Position numbers and translations under genes: made by a program. A DNA stretch of 64,000 nucleotides from positions 744,001 through 808,000 of the forward strand of contig CAWIMV010000002.1 of the NCBI GenBank assembly GCA_963837325.1. The letters are read 5' to 3'. The notes beneath the pieces are model-generated. The model was not told where the DNA came from. It saw only the letters and a program-made list of their open reading frames with translations, and did no database searches. Positions 25,322-33,570 of the stretch are shown here, one piece after another. This DNA comes from CAVQKZ01 sp963837325. Its GTDB lineage: Bacteria > Actinomycetota > Actinomycetes > Mycobacteriales > Jatrophihabitantaceae. Positions within the stretch are counted from its first letter, which is position 1; every line of letters starts with the position of its first letter.

Positions 25322-25957
25322 ATGCCGACCACCCGTGACATCCGTTCCTACGCCGACGGCGCAATCGCGCAGGGCAAGCAGGCCGCCAAGGACAGCGTTT
25401 CCGAGCTCAGCGCCCGGGCCGCCGACGCCGTGAGCGAGCTGCTCGCACAAGCCGAAAAGGCCGTTAACCTCGACGCGATCAAGGCCGCCATCGAGCCGTA
25501 CGTCGCGCAGGCTCGCGGTTACTCGACCACGGTCACCGACCGGGCCGAGGAGCTCTACAGCTCGGTCAAGAAGGACGACCGCGTCGCCAAGCTCGTCAAC
25601 ACCGCCGAGTCGGTGACTGGCGTCGTTGTCGAAACCGTGCAGGATCGCGTCGTCAAGCCGGCGCAGGCCCTGACCGGCCGTGGCAGCAAGCGCGCGGCCA
25701 AGCCCAGCAGCGGCAAGACCGCGGCCCCAGCACCGAGTGCGCGTAAGGCGACCCCGAGCAAGCCGGCCAAGACCACGGCGCGCAAGAGCAGCACGACCGC
25801 GTCCGCCGCGAAGAAGACGAGCGCCAACAAGGCCACCGCCGCCAAGTCGACGGCCAGCAAGTCGACGGCGAGCAAGTCGACGGCCAGCAAGTCGACGGCC
25901 GCGGCGCGCAAGTCCACCGCCCGCAAGGCCCCGGCCAAGAAGGCCACCAGCTCCTGA
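25322..25957 (+). CDS. HbhA-like heparin-binding hemagglutinin homologue
   Basis: The 211-residue protein has the HbhA layout: an N-terminal helical, coiled-coil-prone region (1-115), then a low-complexity Lys/Ala/Ser/Thr/Pro tail (about 118-211) that binds anionic polymers. In M. tuberculosis HbhA the Lys-rich tail binds heparan sulfate; in a free-living species a role at the membrane or in cell organisation is more likely. A good ribosome-binding site precedes the ATG. The tail includes four copies of a 15-bp repeat. Confidence 0.85.
   Translation: MPTTRDIRSYADGAIAQGKQAAKDSVSELSARAADAVSELLAQAEKAVNLDAIKAAIEPYVAQARGYSTTVTDRAEELYSSVKKDDRVAKLVNTAESVTGVVVETVQDRVVKPAQALTGRGSKRAAKPSSGKTAAPAPSARKATPSKPAKTTARKSSTTASAAKKTSANKATAAKSTASKSTASKSTASKSTAAARKSTARKAPAKKATSS
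25849..25908 (+). repeat. 15-bp tandem repeat in the HbhA-like tail
   Basis: AAGTCGACGGCCAGC recurs about four times with one-base changes and encodes KSTAS repeats. Copy number could vary between strains and change tail length and charge. Confidence 0.75.
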
Positions 25958-26003
25958 TCGAGGCGGCCGGGGCACCCGTTCGGCCCCTCGTTCTGCACCC
26001 ACG

Positions 26004-26042
26004 CCGCCCCGCTCCGGTACCGCCGGAGCGGGGCGGTGGTTT
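26004..26042 (+). terminator. Intrinsic terminator after the HbhA-like gene
   Basis: CCGCCCCGCTCCGG (26004-26017) pairs perfectly with CCGGAGCGGGGCGG (26023-26036), loop of five bases, followed by TGGTTT. It separates the HbhA-like gene from the DUF2516 gene. Confidence 0.75.
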
Positions 26043-26098
26043 CGAGCACGAAGATCGCATGACGGCGCGGCACGGCCCGCGTCGGTAGGCTGGGCTGC

Positions 26099-26395
26099 GT
26101 GTCAACGCTGGATGACCTGTACTACTGGACCGGCCAGATCTTGTTCTGGGGTCTGGTCGCGTTGCGCGTCTGGGCAATCGTCGACTGTGCCACCCGTAAG
26201 GCGGCGGCGTTCCCCGCTGTCGACAAGCTGACCAAGCCCGTGTGGCTCGCCATCCTCGTCGTCTCGGGATTCCTTGGTAGCTACCTTTCGCCGCCGCTCG
26301 GCATCATCTCGTTGATCTCGGCGGTCGTTTCGAGCGTGTACCTCGCCGATGTGCGACCGGCGGTGCGCGAGATCTCCGGCGGCAAGAGCCGGTAG
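26099..26395 (+). CDS. DUF2516 small membrane protein
   Basis: The 98-residue protein has two membrane spans (LFWGLVALRVWAIVDCATR and PVWLAILVVSGFLGSYL) and a third hydrophobic segment. DUF2516 proteins sit beside hbhA in actinobacteria (Rv0476 by memory). No function is established. It starts with GTG. Confidence 0.85.
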   Translation: MSTLDDLYYWTGQILFWGLVALRVWAIVDCATRKAAAFPAVDKLTKPVWLAILVVSGFLGSYLSPPLGIISLISAVVSSVYLADVRPAVREISGGKSR

Positions 26396-26399
26396 TCGC

Positions 26400-27008
26400 T
26401 CAACCCGCTGGGAACGACGCCGCCCACACGGTGGCCAGCCCGGCCAACAGTTCCTCGCCGTTCGGCGCGTGCTCCGGATCGAGCAACCACTGCACCGACA
26501 GGCCGTCGCACACCGCGATGACGAACGTGGCAATCGCCCGGCAGCGCGGGTCGTCGGCCGCGGTGCCGTCGGCCAACGACTCGGCAACCAACTCGGCGAC
26601 GCGGGCGCGCGCCCGTCGGTAATGCTCGGCAAGCTGGGCCCGCAGGTCGGGGTCGCGCTGGGCCTGGGCGAGGGCCTCGACATAGGACTGCAGGATGGGC
26701 CGCCGCGCCGGCAGGCTTTCGAGCACCGCCACCCAGGTCGCCATCCCGCGCTGGATCGGGGTCGCGGTCGGATCGGCCATCACCAGCGCGGCGAGTTGCT
26801 CGGTCCAGTCCTCGAACGCCGACTCGATGGCCGCGTTCAGCAGCGCCGCCTTGGAGCCGAAGTGGTAACCGATGCTGGCCAGGTTGGTGTCGGACTCGGC
26901 GACGAGATCGCGCGCGGTGATGTGGGCGTACCCGCGTCGCTCGAGCAGCCGACGCGCGGCGGCGAGCAACTGCTCTCGATGCCCCACGGTTGGCATGGTA
27001 GCCAGCAC
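26400..27008 (-). CDS. TetR-family transcriptional regulator
   Basis: The 202-residue protein has the TetR DNA-binding domain (EQLLAAARRLLERRGYAHIT, ARDLVAESDTNLASIGYHFGSKAALLNAAI). It is divergent from the P450 gene, with a 16-bp palindrome between them, and is therefore the likely local regulator of that P450. ATG 26996 is an alternative start. Confidence 0.88.
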   Translation of the reverse strand: MLATMPTVGHREQLLAAARRLLERRGYAHITARDLVAESDTNLASIGYHFGSKAALLNAAIESAFEDWTEQLAALVMADPTATPIQRGMATWVAVLESLPARRPILQSYVEALAQAQRDPDLRAQLAEHYRRARARVAELVAESLADGTAADDPRCRAIATFVIAVCDGLSVQWLLDPEHAPNGEELLAGLATVWAASFPAG

Positions 27009-27023
27009 ATCTAGACAGACGTC

Positions 27024-27039
27024 CTATACGGATGTATAG
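27024..27039. promoter_or_regulatory. TetR operator candidate
   Basis: A perfect inverted repeat, CTATAC then GGAT then GTATAG, lies 15 bp upstream of the TetR start and 40 bp upstream of the P450 start. TATAC/GTATA cores are common in TetR operators. It could control both directions. Confidence 0.6.
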
Positions 27040-27078
27040 AATTTGCAAACTGCGATCCCCAGGGTGCGGAGGTAGGCC

Positions 27079-28401
27079 ATGGCCGTCACCGAACGTCTGA
27101 GCCCACGGCGCAACCAGCCCAGCGACGCCGCGCTGCCGCCCGGACCCCGGCTGCCGAGTGTGCTGCAGACCCTGCTGTTCCTCGGCGGGGCGCAGTGGGT
27201 GCAACCGCGGTGGCACAAGCGCTACGGCGACGTGTTCTCGATCGACCTGGCGACATCGGGCAAGACGGTCGTGCTGACTCGGCCGGAGCACATCCGCGAG
27301 GTGTTCGCGGGGCCGACGACGACGTTTCACGCCGGCGAGGGAAACGCAATTTTGCGTCCGGTCATGGGCGAGCACTCCGTGTTGCTGCTTGACGAACAAG
27401 CCCACCTCGCCACTCGCAAACGGGTCATGGCCGCGTTCCACGGCGAAGCCATGCGCAGCTACGGCGAGATCGTCGAACAACTCACCGTCGAGCAGCTCGC
27501 GCGCTGGCCGGTCGGTCGGTCGTTCGCCGTCCACCCGCACCTGAACGACATCAGCCTCGACGTCATCCTGCGGATCGTCTTCGGCGTGACCGACTCCCAG
27601 CGGCTGGACGAGATGCGCCCGTTATTGCAGCGGCTGGTGCGCATCGGACCGGTGATCTTCCTCGGCTGGCTGTACCCGCGCCTGGCCGCGTTCGGCCCGT
27701 GGAAGGCGTTCTACCAACTGCGCGACCAGACCGATGCCGTCATCTACGCCGAGATCGCCGACCGCCGCGCGGCCACCGACCTGGTCGGGCGCACCGACGT
27801 GCTGTCCAAGCTGCTCGTCGCCGACCCCAACCAGAGCGACGCGGAACTGCGCGATCACCTGGTCACGCTGCTGCTCGCCGGCCACGAAACGACGGCGTCC
27901 ACCCTCGCTTGGGCGTTTCATGATCTGTCCCGGTTGCCCGACGTGCTGGCCCGGGTTCAGCGCGCGGCCGACGAGGATGACGCGGCCTACCTCGACGCGA
28001 CTGTGAAAGAGGTGATGCGGCTGCGTCCGGTCATTCGCGAAATCGCCCGGCGGCTGGCGGCTCCGACGCGGGTGGCCGGCTACGACCTGCCGCCCGGCAT
28101 CGTCATCTTTCCCTCGATCGCGCTCGTTCAGCGGCGTTCGGCAGTGTGGCCCGCGCCGGAGGAATTCCGACCTGAGCGGTTCCTCGTTGCCAATCCGCCG
28201 CCTGCGACGTGGATCCCGTTCGGCGGCGGCATCCGGCGGTGTCTCGGCGCCGCGCTAGCCATGACCGAGGCGCATGCGGTGCTCAAGACGGTGCTGCAGC
28301 GCGTCGATATTTCACCCGGCGGCCGACCGGAGCGGACGACGATGCGCAACATCACGGCGGTGCCCGCGCGCGGCGCTCGAATCGTCAGCCACCCACGCTG
28401 A
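27079..28401 (+). CDS. Cytochrome P450
   Basis: The 440-residue monooxygenase has all P450 landmarks: LLLAGHETTAS in the I-helix (267-272 core), ExxR at 311-314 (KEVMRLRP), the PERF region (EEFRPERF, 361-368), and the heme loop FGGGIRRCLG with ligand Cys388. There is no signal anchor, so it is a soluble class I enzyme needing a ferredoxin not encoded nearby. It resembles the CYP135/CYP138-type actinobacterial group. Its end overlaps the convergent mannosyltransferase by 17 bases. Confidence 0.95.
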   Translation: MAVTERLSPRRNQPSDAALPPGPRLPSVLQTLLFLGGAQWVQPRWHKRYGDVFSIDLATSGKTVVLTRPEHIREVFAGPTTTFHAGEGNAILRPVMGEHSVLLLDEQAHLATRKRVMAAFHGEAMRSYGEIVEQLTVEQLARWPVGRSFAVHPHLNDISLDVILRIVFGVTDSQRLDEMRPLLQRLVRIGPVIFLGWLYPRLAAFGPWKAFYQLRDQTDAVIYAEIADRRAATDLVGRTDVLSKLLVADPNQSDAELRDHLVTLLLAGHETTASTLAWAFHDLSRLPDVLARVQRAADEDDAAYLDATVKEVMRLRPVIREIARRLAAPTRVAGYDLPPGIVIFPSIALVQRRSAVWPAPEEFRPERFLVANPPPATWIPFGGGIRRCLGAALAMTEAHAVLKTVLQRVDISPGGRPERTTMRNITAVPARGARIVSHPR

Positions 28402-29944
28402 CCCCCGGCTCACCCGACGAAGCGGGTGCGTCCGAGCCGCCCCGAGGTCGATCGCGGGGTGCGGGCACGGCATCGGCGGTCATGGCGGCCCGAGCTGACG
28501 CTGCGGCTGTCCGGCGCCGGGCCAGCGCGCGCGGGGCCACGATGGCGGCAGCGATCAGCAGCGCGACGAGGCTGAGAATCACCGACGCGGCCGTGCTGAG
28601 GCCCGGCTGGCTCAGGAAGCACGCGAAGCCGCTGATGAGCACGATCCAGTCGCGACGCGCCGTCCGGGCCGTCGGCGCCAGACAGACGATGCCCCAGAGC
28701 AGATACCACGGGTACAACGCCGGGCCGAGGAAGCCGAGGGCGAGCAGGCCGTAGCCGATGGTGCGGGCCAGCGGACGTTGGTACGCGGTCACGGTGAGGT
28801 AGCCGACGATGCACACTGCCGCCACCATGCTGGTGATGCGCCCGCCCGCGGCGAGGTCGTCGAACGAAGCCCCCGCGACGATCGGGTCGTACAGATCGGC
28901 GAGCAGGCTGGCCGGCGCGAGCGGCGTGCGGCCGAGCGCCGGCGCGTTGACCGTATGCACCCAGCCCCATCCGTCGGCCACGACGGCGGCGAAAGCCGCA
29001 ACGCTGACTGCGGCCACGGCGACGTCGCGGGCGGCCGTGCGCCACAGCAATCGGCCCCGCACCCCTTCGGTGTGGACCACGACGATCGCCAGCACAGCGG
29101 CGAACGCTGGTGCTCTCACCGAGGCGGCCGCGCAGGCCAAGACAACAGCGAGCAGCCAGCGGCGCTGTTGCGCGGCCACGATCGCGGCGAGCACCAGCGC
29201 ACACAACAAGCCGTCGAGGTGGGCGCCCGAGACGACGTGCAGCAGCACCAACGGATTGAGGACCGTCAGCGTGAGGGCTTGCACGCGACGCGGGCCGGCC
29301 AGATCGGCCGCCAGCAGGCCGATGGCGACGAAGCAGGCTAGCCCGAGCGCGCGAAAGACGATCACCGCGCCGAGAGGGCTGCCGCCACTGATCGCGATAG
29401 CGAGGTGCTGGGCCGTTGTGGCCAGTGGCCCGTATGCACTGGTCGCGCTGCGCCAGGACGGGTCGACCGCGGCGACGGCGGGGACGTTGCCGAGCGCGGA
29501 CGGGCCTACGGAGTACGGGTCCAGCCCGCTTCGGAGCAGCAGACCCTGCGCGGCGTAGGACCAGACGTCGTTGCTCAGCACCGGCGGCCCGATGACGAAC
29601 GGCGTCGCCCATGCACCGCCGATGAACCACACACTGCGCTCGGAGCAAGTGCCCGCGTGGTGCAGTCGGATCGCGACGAGCCATAACATCAGCAGGGCGA
29701 TGATGCCGCAACGCATCAGCGTGCCGGGCAGGTCGTCAATGTCGTTGCGGCCGCGCACGGCCTGCAGCCCGGACCAGTCGGTGAGCGGGATGACCGACGT
29801 ACCGGTGCCCACTCGACCGCCGGCCACGACGACCAAACTGGCCGCGGCGAAACCGGCCGTCGCGAGCGCCACGGCCGGTCGGGCCCGGACGCTGCCCTGC
29901 ACGAAACCCAGCCCGCGCACTGCAGCCCGAGTCAGTTCGTTCAT
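28385..29944 (-). CDS. MptB-like polyprenol-phosphomannose-dependent mannosyltransferase
   Basis: The 519-residue protein has 12-13 membrane spans and the MptB pattern SNDVWSYAAQGLLLRSGLDPYS with the GT-C acidic motif, then DPSWRSATSAYGPLATT. MptB-type GT-C enzymes use polyprenyl-phosphate mannose to build alpha-1,6-mannan of lipomannan-like glycolipids. The C-terminal ~60 residues are cytoplasmic and Arg/Ala-rich. Assignment to MptB rather than MptA or a related alpha-mannosyltransferase rests on motifs alone. Confidence 0.8.
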   Translation of the reverse strand: MNELTRAAVRGLGFVQGSVRARPAVALATAGFAAASLVVVAGGRVGTGTSVIPLTDWSGLQAVRGRNDIDDLPGTLMRCGIIALLMLWLVAIRLHHAGTCSERSVWFIGGAWATPFVIGPPVLSNDVWSYAAQGLLLRSGLDPYSVGPSALGNVPAVAAVDPSWRSATSAYGPLATTAQHLAIAISGGSPLGAVIVFRALGLACFVAIGLLAADLAGPRRVQALTLTVLNPLVLLHVVSGAHLDGLLCALVLAAIVAAQQRRWLLAVVLACAAASVRAPAFAAVLAIVVVHTEGVRGRLLWRTAARDVAVAAVSVAAFAAVVADGWGWVHTVNAPALGRTPLAPASLLADLYDPIVAGASFDDLAAGGRITSMVAAVCIVGYLTVTAYQRPLARTIGYGLLALGFLGPALYPWYLLWGIVCLAPTARTARRDWIVLISGFACFLSQPGLSTAASVILSLVALLIAAAIVAPRALARRRTAAASARAAMTADAVPAPRDRPRGGSDAPASSGEPGVSVGG

Positions 29945-30001
29945 GGCTGGGTCGCTCGCCCCGTTCGTGGTGATAGTCGACCCTCGCTGGCCGGCTGGCC
30001 C

Positions 30002-30007
30002 CTATAG
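30002..30007 (+). promoter_or_regulatory. -10 box upstream of the TIGR03086 gene
   Basis: TATAGT lies 84 bp before the start at 30091, in the only sizeable gap on this strand. The -35 is unclear. Confidence 0.3.
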
Positions 30008-30090
30008 TCTGCCGTCGATCGCTGACACGAGCAGTAGCGGACCTCCGATGGTCCGCGGCTGGCCACAGGGGGCACGGGACAGGAGCGGCG

Positions 30091-30690
30091 GTGGACGTAC
30101 AGCGGCTGGATCGGGAGGCGGTGCTGGCCAGCGTCGAGGTGGCCGCACACGTCACACTCGACGACCTCGGCCGCCCGACGCCGTGCGCGGGATGGACGGT
30201 CGCCGATCTGCTCACCCACATGATCACGCAGCACCACGGGTTCGCCGCCGCGGCCGAAGGCAACGGCGCCGATCCGGCGGTGTGGGTGGACCACCCGATC
30301 GACGGCGATCCAGCAGTGGCCTATGCCGCGGCGAGCGACCTGGTGCTGGCCGCGTTCGCCGGTCCCGATGTGCTGCAGCGCAGCTTCCGCCTGCCCGAGA
30401 TCAGCCCCACGCTGGAGTTCCCGGCCGCGCAGGCGATCAGCTTTCATTTCGTCGACTACGTCGCCCACGGCTGGGATCTGGCCAAATCGCTCGGCCGCCC
30501 GCTGGACCTCGAGCCGGCGCTGCTCGACGCGGCGTACGCCGTCGCGACGCGGGTGCCGACGGGCGAGGCTCGCCTGGCCCCCGGTGCCGCGTTCCGCCCG
30601 ATGGTCGAAGCGGCCGAGGGGGCCGGCCAACTCGAGCGCGTCGTGGCTCTGCTCGGCCGCTCCCCGACCTGGCCCGATCCCGTCCCCTGA
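30091..30690 (+). CDS. TIGR03086-family metal-binding protein (mycothiol-dependent DinB-like)
   Basis: The 199-residue protein has the maleylpyruvate-isomerase/DinB four-helix fold: TPCAGWTVADLLTHMITQHH near the N-terminus with the first histidine, and FVDYVAHGWDLAKSLG with the further ligand. The C-terminal VEAAEGAGQLERVVALLGRSPTW is the family ending. Members are thought to bind a metal and some use mycothiol; the substrate is unknown. A deleted relative is at 44499-44863. Confidence 0.85.
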   Translation: MDVQRLDREAVLASVEVAAHVTLDDLGRPTPCAGWTVADLLTHMITQHHGFAAAAEGNGADPAVWVDHPIDGDPAVAYAAASDLVLAAFAGPDVLQRSFRLPEISPTLEFPAAQAISFHFVDYVAHGWDLAKSLGRPLDLEPALLDAAYAVATRVPTGEARLAPGAAFRPMVEAAEGAGQLERVVALLGRSPTWPDPVP

Positions 30691-30735
30691 TCCACCCCCG
30701 TCCACTTCCGTCGAGTCCTTCCCGTCGCGTCCTTT

Positions 30736-30812
30736 CCGTTGAGTGACGTATCGCCATGATCAGAGACGGCGGTTTCCGCCGTCTCTGATCATGCAAATAC
30801 GTCACTCAACGG
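30736..30812. repeat. Long near-perfect palindrome (77 bp)
   Basis: Outer arms 30736-30751 and 30797-30812 are perfect over 16 bp (core GTTGAGTGACGTAT). Inner arms 30755-30772 and 30776-30793 are perfect over 18 bp, with the three-base loop TTT. The stop codon of the DUF6986 gene lies in the right outer arm. It lies between two convergent genes and could serve both as a terminator, but it is much longer than needed and has no U-run. Confidence 0.85.
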
Positions 30813-31975
30813 GAGGACTCGACGGGGTAGTTGGCGGGGTCGAGCGCGCCGCAGTCGATGCCGCGGCGGAGGAAGTCGGTCAGGGCGCGGGCGGTCGCCG
30901 GTTCGTCGAGGACGCCGGCGGACCGCCGGTCGCGGTAAGCCTGCAGCCGCGCGGCCGCGGCCGGCGCGCCGTCGCGGTAGAACCCGAACGTGGCCGCGAA
31001 CCGCGTCGGCAGCTGAGCCGGATGCAGGTCCCAGCCCTGGTAGTACCCCCGCTCCAGCGAGCGCCGCACCAGCCGGGAGTGCAGCGCCCACGCGGCGCGC
31101 ACCGCAGCGGCGTCGCCCACCGGCAGCACGTTCGTCGAGCCGTCGCAGACCGGCACCCCCGTCCCCGCAGCCGCGACCTGCATCACCGCCTTGGCGTGGT
31201 CGGCGGCCGGGTGCTCCATGCTCTGGTACGCGGCGGCGATGCCTACGGCAGCGCTGTAGTCGTACGTGCCGTAGTGCAGCCCGGCACAACGACCGGCCGC
31301 AGCGTGGATCATCGGCGCGACCAACGCGGTGCCGTCCGGTCCGACGATCGCCTGCGGTGTCTCTACCTGCACTTCGAAGCGCAGCGCGGCGAGGTCGTAC
31401 GCCGCTTCGAGCGCCGCGCACACCTCGGCCATCGCCTCGACCTGGCGCACCGACGTGACCTTGGGCAGCGTGATCCGGAACCCGGGCGGCAGCGGGCCGT
31501 CGGCCAGCAGGGTGTGCAGGAACAACTCGACAGTGCGCAGCGCGCGCCGCCGGGTTGGTCCCTCCAGCGACTTGATCCGGACGCCGCAACACCTCGGCCC
31601 TGCCGCCGCGGCGACCGACCGCGCCAGCGCGCTGGCGGCGGCGCGGGCGTCGGCGTCTTCTGTGTCGTCCGAGCGGGTGCCGTAGCCGTCCTCGAGATCG
31701 ACGCGCAGATCCTCGATCGGCTCGGCCCGCAGCTTGGCCCGCACCAGCTCGACCACCGTGGCGTCGCAGTCCGGCAGCGGGCCGTGCTCGTCGAGCGCCG
31801 CCAGTGCGGCGACGCCCCACTGCGCCGGGGTGTCGGCCGTAACCCGGTCCGCAGGCACGTAGACGGTGTGCACCGGCTGCCGCTCCAGCGCCCGCCCGGG
31901 GTACCGGCGGGTCCGTTCGGCGTCGTCGTCCGCCAGCAACGCGTCGAGGCGGTCGGCGAAACCGGGGTCGAGCAT
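30806..31975 (-). CDS. DUF6986 HpcH/HpaI-aldolase (CitE)-like protein
   Basis: The 389-residue protein shows a CitE/HpcH-type TIM barrel: DLRVDLEDGYG and GVRIKSLEG early, LPKVTSVRQVEAM, the metal-site region LRFEVQVETPQAI, and LHYGTYDYS. Such enzymes make or break C-C bonds next to 2-oxo acids or CoA esters with a divalent metal. Its ATG overlaps the malate synthase stop by one base, at the end of the allantoin arm of the purine cluster. A step handling glyoxylate or ureidoglycolate is a reasonable guess. It ends inside a large palindrome. Confidence 0.8.
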   Translation of the reverse strand: MLDPGFADRLDALLADDDAERTRRYPGRALERQPVHTVYVPADRVTADTPAQWGVAALAALDEHGPLPDCDATVVELVRAKLRAEPIEDLRVDLEDGYGTRSDDTEDADARAAASALARSVAAAAGPRCCGVRIKSLEGPTRRRALRTVELFLHTLLADGPLPPGFRITLPKVTSVRQVEAMAEVCAALEAAYDLAALRFEVQVETPQAIVGPDGTALVAPMIHAAAGRCAGLHYGTYDYSAAVGIAAAYQSMEHPAADHAKAVMQVAAAGTGVPVCDGSTNVLPVGDAAAVRAAWALHSRLVRRSLERGYYQGWDLHPAQLPTRFAATFGFYRDGAPAAAARLQAYRDRRSAGVLDEPATARALTDFLRRGIDCGALDPANYPVESSR

Positions 31976-33555
31976 CAGTCGATCAACTCGTATGCGGGCA
32001 CCGTCAAGAACGGGGCGAAGTCGTCGTCGAGGGCGACCCGCTCGAACAGCGTGCGGGCCTCGTCGCCTTGGGTGCCGTCGAGTTCGATCTCGGCCAGCAG
32101 CGAGCGCACCAGCTCGGCCGTCACCGTCTCGCCGGTATCGCTGAGCGTCACGCCGTTGTGCACCCACTGCCAGATCTGCGAGCGGGAGATCTCGGCGGTC
32201 GCCGCGTCCTCCATGAGATTGTCGATGCCGGCCGCGCCGTTGCCGCCCAGCCAGGAGGCCAGGTAACGCAGCCCGACGCTGACATTCGAGCGCAGCCCTG
32301 CACTCGTCACGGCACCGTCGACGCCGTGCAGGTCGATCAGCTTGCCCGCGTCGGGCGTGACGTCCTTTCGCAGCCGGTCGAGCTGATTGGGCCGCTCGCC
32401 GAGGGTGGCGTCGAAAACCTCGGCGCACAGCTCGACCATGCCGGGATGGGCCACCCACGAGCCGTCGTAGCCCGCCGACGCTTCGCGCTGCTTGTCTTCG
32501 CGGACCTTGGCGAATGCGCGCTCGTTCACCTCGGGGTCGCGGCGGGACGGGATGAACGCGGCCATCCCACCGATCGCGAAGGCGCCGTGCTCGTGACAGG
32601 TGCGCACGAGCAGCTCGCTGTACGCCCGCATGAACGGCGCCGTCATCGTCACCGAGTTCCGGTCCGGCAGCACGAAGTCCGAGCCGGCATCGCGGAAGTA
32701 CTTGATGATGCTGAACAGGTAGTCCCAGCGGCCGGCATTGAGCCCGGACGCGTGCTCGCGTAGTTCGTAGAGAATCTCCGACATCTCGAACGCGGCGGGA
32801 ATGGTCTCGATCAGCACGGTGGCGCGGACGCTGCCCTGGGGCACGCCGAGCTCGGCCTGCGCCGCGGTGAACACGTCGTTCCAGAGCCGGGCCTCGCGGT
32901 AGCTCTCCATCTTCGGCAGGTAGAAGTACGGCCCGGATCCCTTGTCCAGCAAGGGCTTCGCGTTGTGGAAGAAGTGCAGGCCGAAGTCGACGAGGGCGCC
33001 GACGGCCGGATCGCCGTCGATGGTGATGTGGCGTTCGTCGAGGTGCCAGCCGCGCGGCCGCACGACGATGGTCGCCAGCCGGACGTCGTCGCGCAGCTTG
33101 TACTCCCGGCCGTCGGGGCCGGTGAACGAGGCGGTACCGGCAACCGCGTCGCGCAGGTTGACCTGTCCGCCCACGACGTTGCGCCAGTGCGGCGTGTTGG
33201 CGTCCTCGAGGTCGGCCAGCCACACCTTCGCGCCGGAGTTCAGCGCGTTGATCATCATCTTGCGCTCGGTGGGTCCGGTGATCTCTACCCGGCGGTCCTG
33301 CAGGTCCGCCGGCGCGGGCGCAACGGTCCAGTCGCCTTCGCGGATGTGCGCGGTGTCGGGCTGGAAGTCGAGCTTCCCGGTGCGGGCCACCTCGGCCCGC
33401 CGCAGCTCGCGCTGGTGCAGCAGGTCGTTGCGGGTGCCCGCGAAGCGCCGGTGCAACGCGGCGACGAATGCCAGTGCGTCGTCGGTGAGCACCTCATCGG
33501 AGCGCTCTACGTCTGGACCGGAAACGGTGACGCCGGTCAGGTCGGGGGTGGTCAT
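31975..33555 (-). CDS. aceB: Malate synthase A
   Basis: The enzyme condenses glyoxylate and acetyl-CoA to malate. The 526 residues fit the A-type (AceB, ~530) rather than the G-type (GlcB, ~720). Motifs: LADLEDANTPHWRN, VVRPRGWHLDERHI, YFYLPKMESYREARLWNDVF, IETIPAAFEMSEILYELREH and AFIPSRRDPEVN. It follows allantoicase with 15 bp between and probably uses glyoxylate from allantoin rather than from isocitrate. Confidence 0.96.
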   Translation of the reverse strand: MTTPDLTGVTVSGPDVERSDEVLTDDALAFVAALHRRFAGTRNDLLHQRELRRAEVARTGKLDFQPDTAHIREGDWTVAPAPADLQDRRVEITGPTERKMMINALNSGAKVWLADLEDANTPHWRNVVGGQVNLRDAVAGTASFTGPDGREYKLRDDVRLATIVVRPRGWHLDERHITIDGDPAVGALVDFGLHFFHNAKPLLDKGSGPYFYLPKMESYREARLWNDVFTAAQAELGVPQGSVRATVLIETIPAAFEMSEILYELREHASGLNAGRWDYLFSIIKYFRDAGSDFVLPDRNSVTMTAPFMRAYSELLVRTCHEHGAFAIGGMAAFIPSRRDPEVNERAFAKVREDKQREASAGYDGSWVAHPGMVELCAEVFDATLGERPNQLDRLRKDVTPDAGKLIDLHGVDGAVTSAGLRSNVSVGLRYLASWLGGNGAAGIDNLMEDAATAEISRSQIWQWVHNGVTLSDTGETVTAELVRSLLAEIELDGTQGDEARTLFERVALDDDFAPFLTVPAYELID

Positions 33556-33570
33556 GGATGCACCTCGCTG

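Noticed and set aside
31976..33223. A single ~800-residue protein fusing the DUF6986 protein to upstream sequence
   Set aside because: The upstream part is an antisense-like shadow of malate synthase, Arg/Pro-rich and without domains; the ATG overlapping the aceB stop is the natural start.
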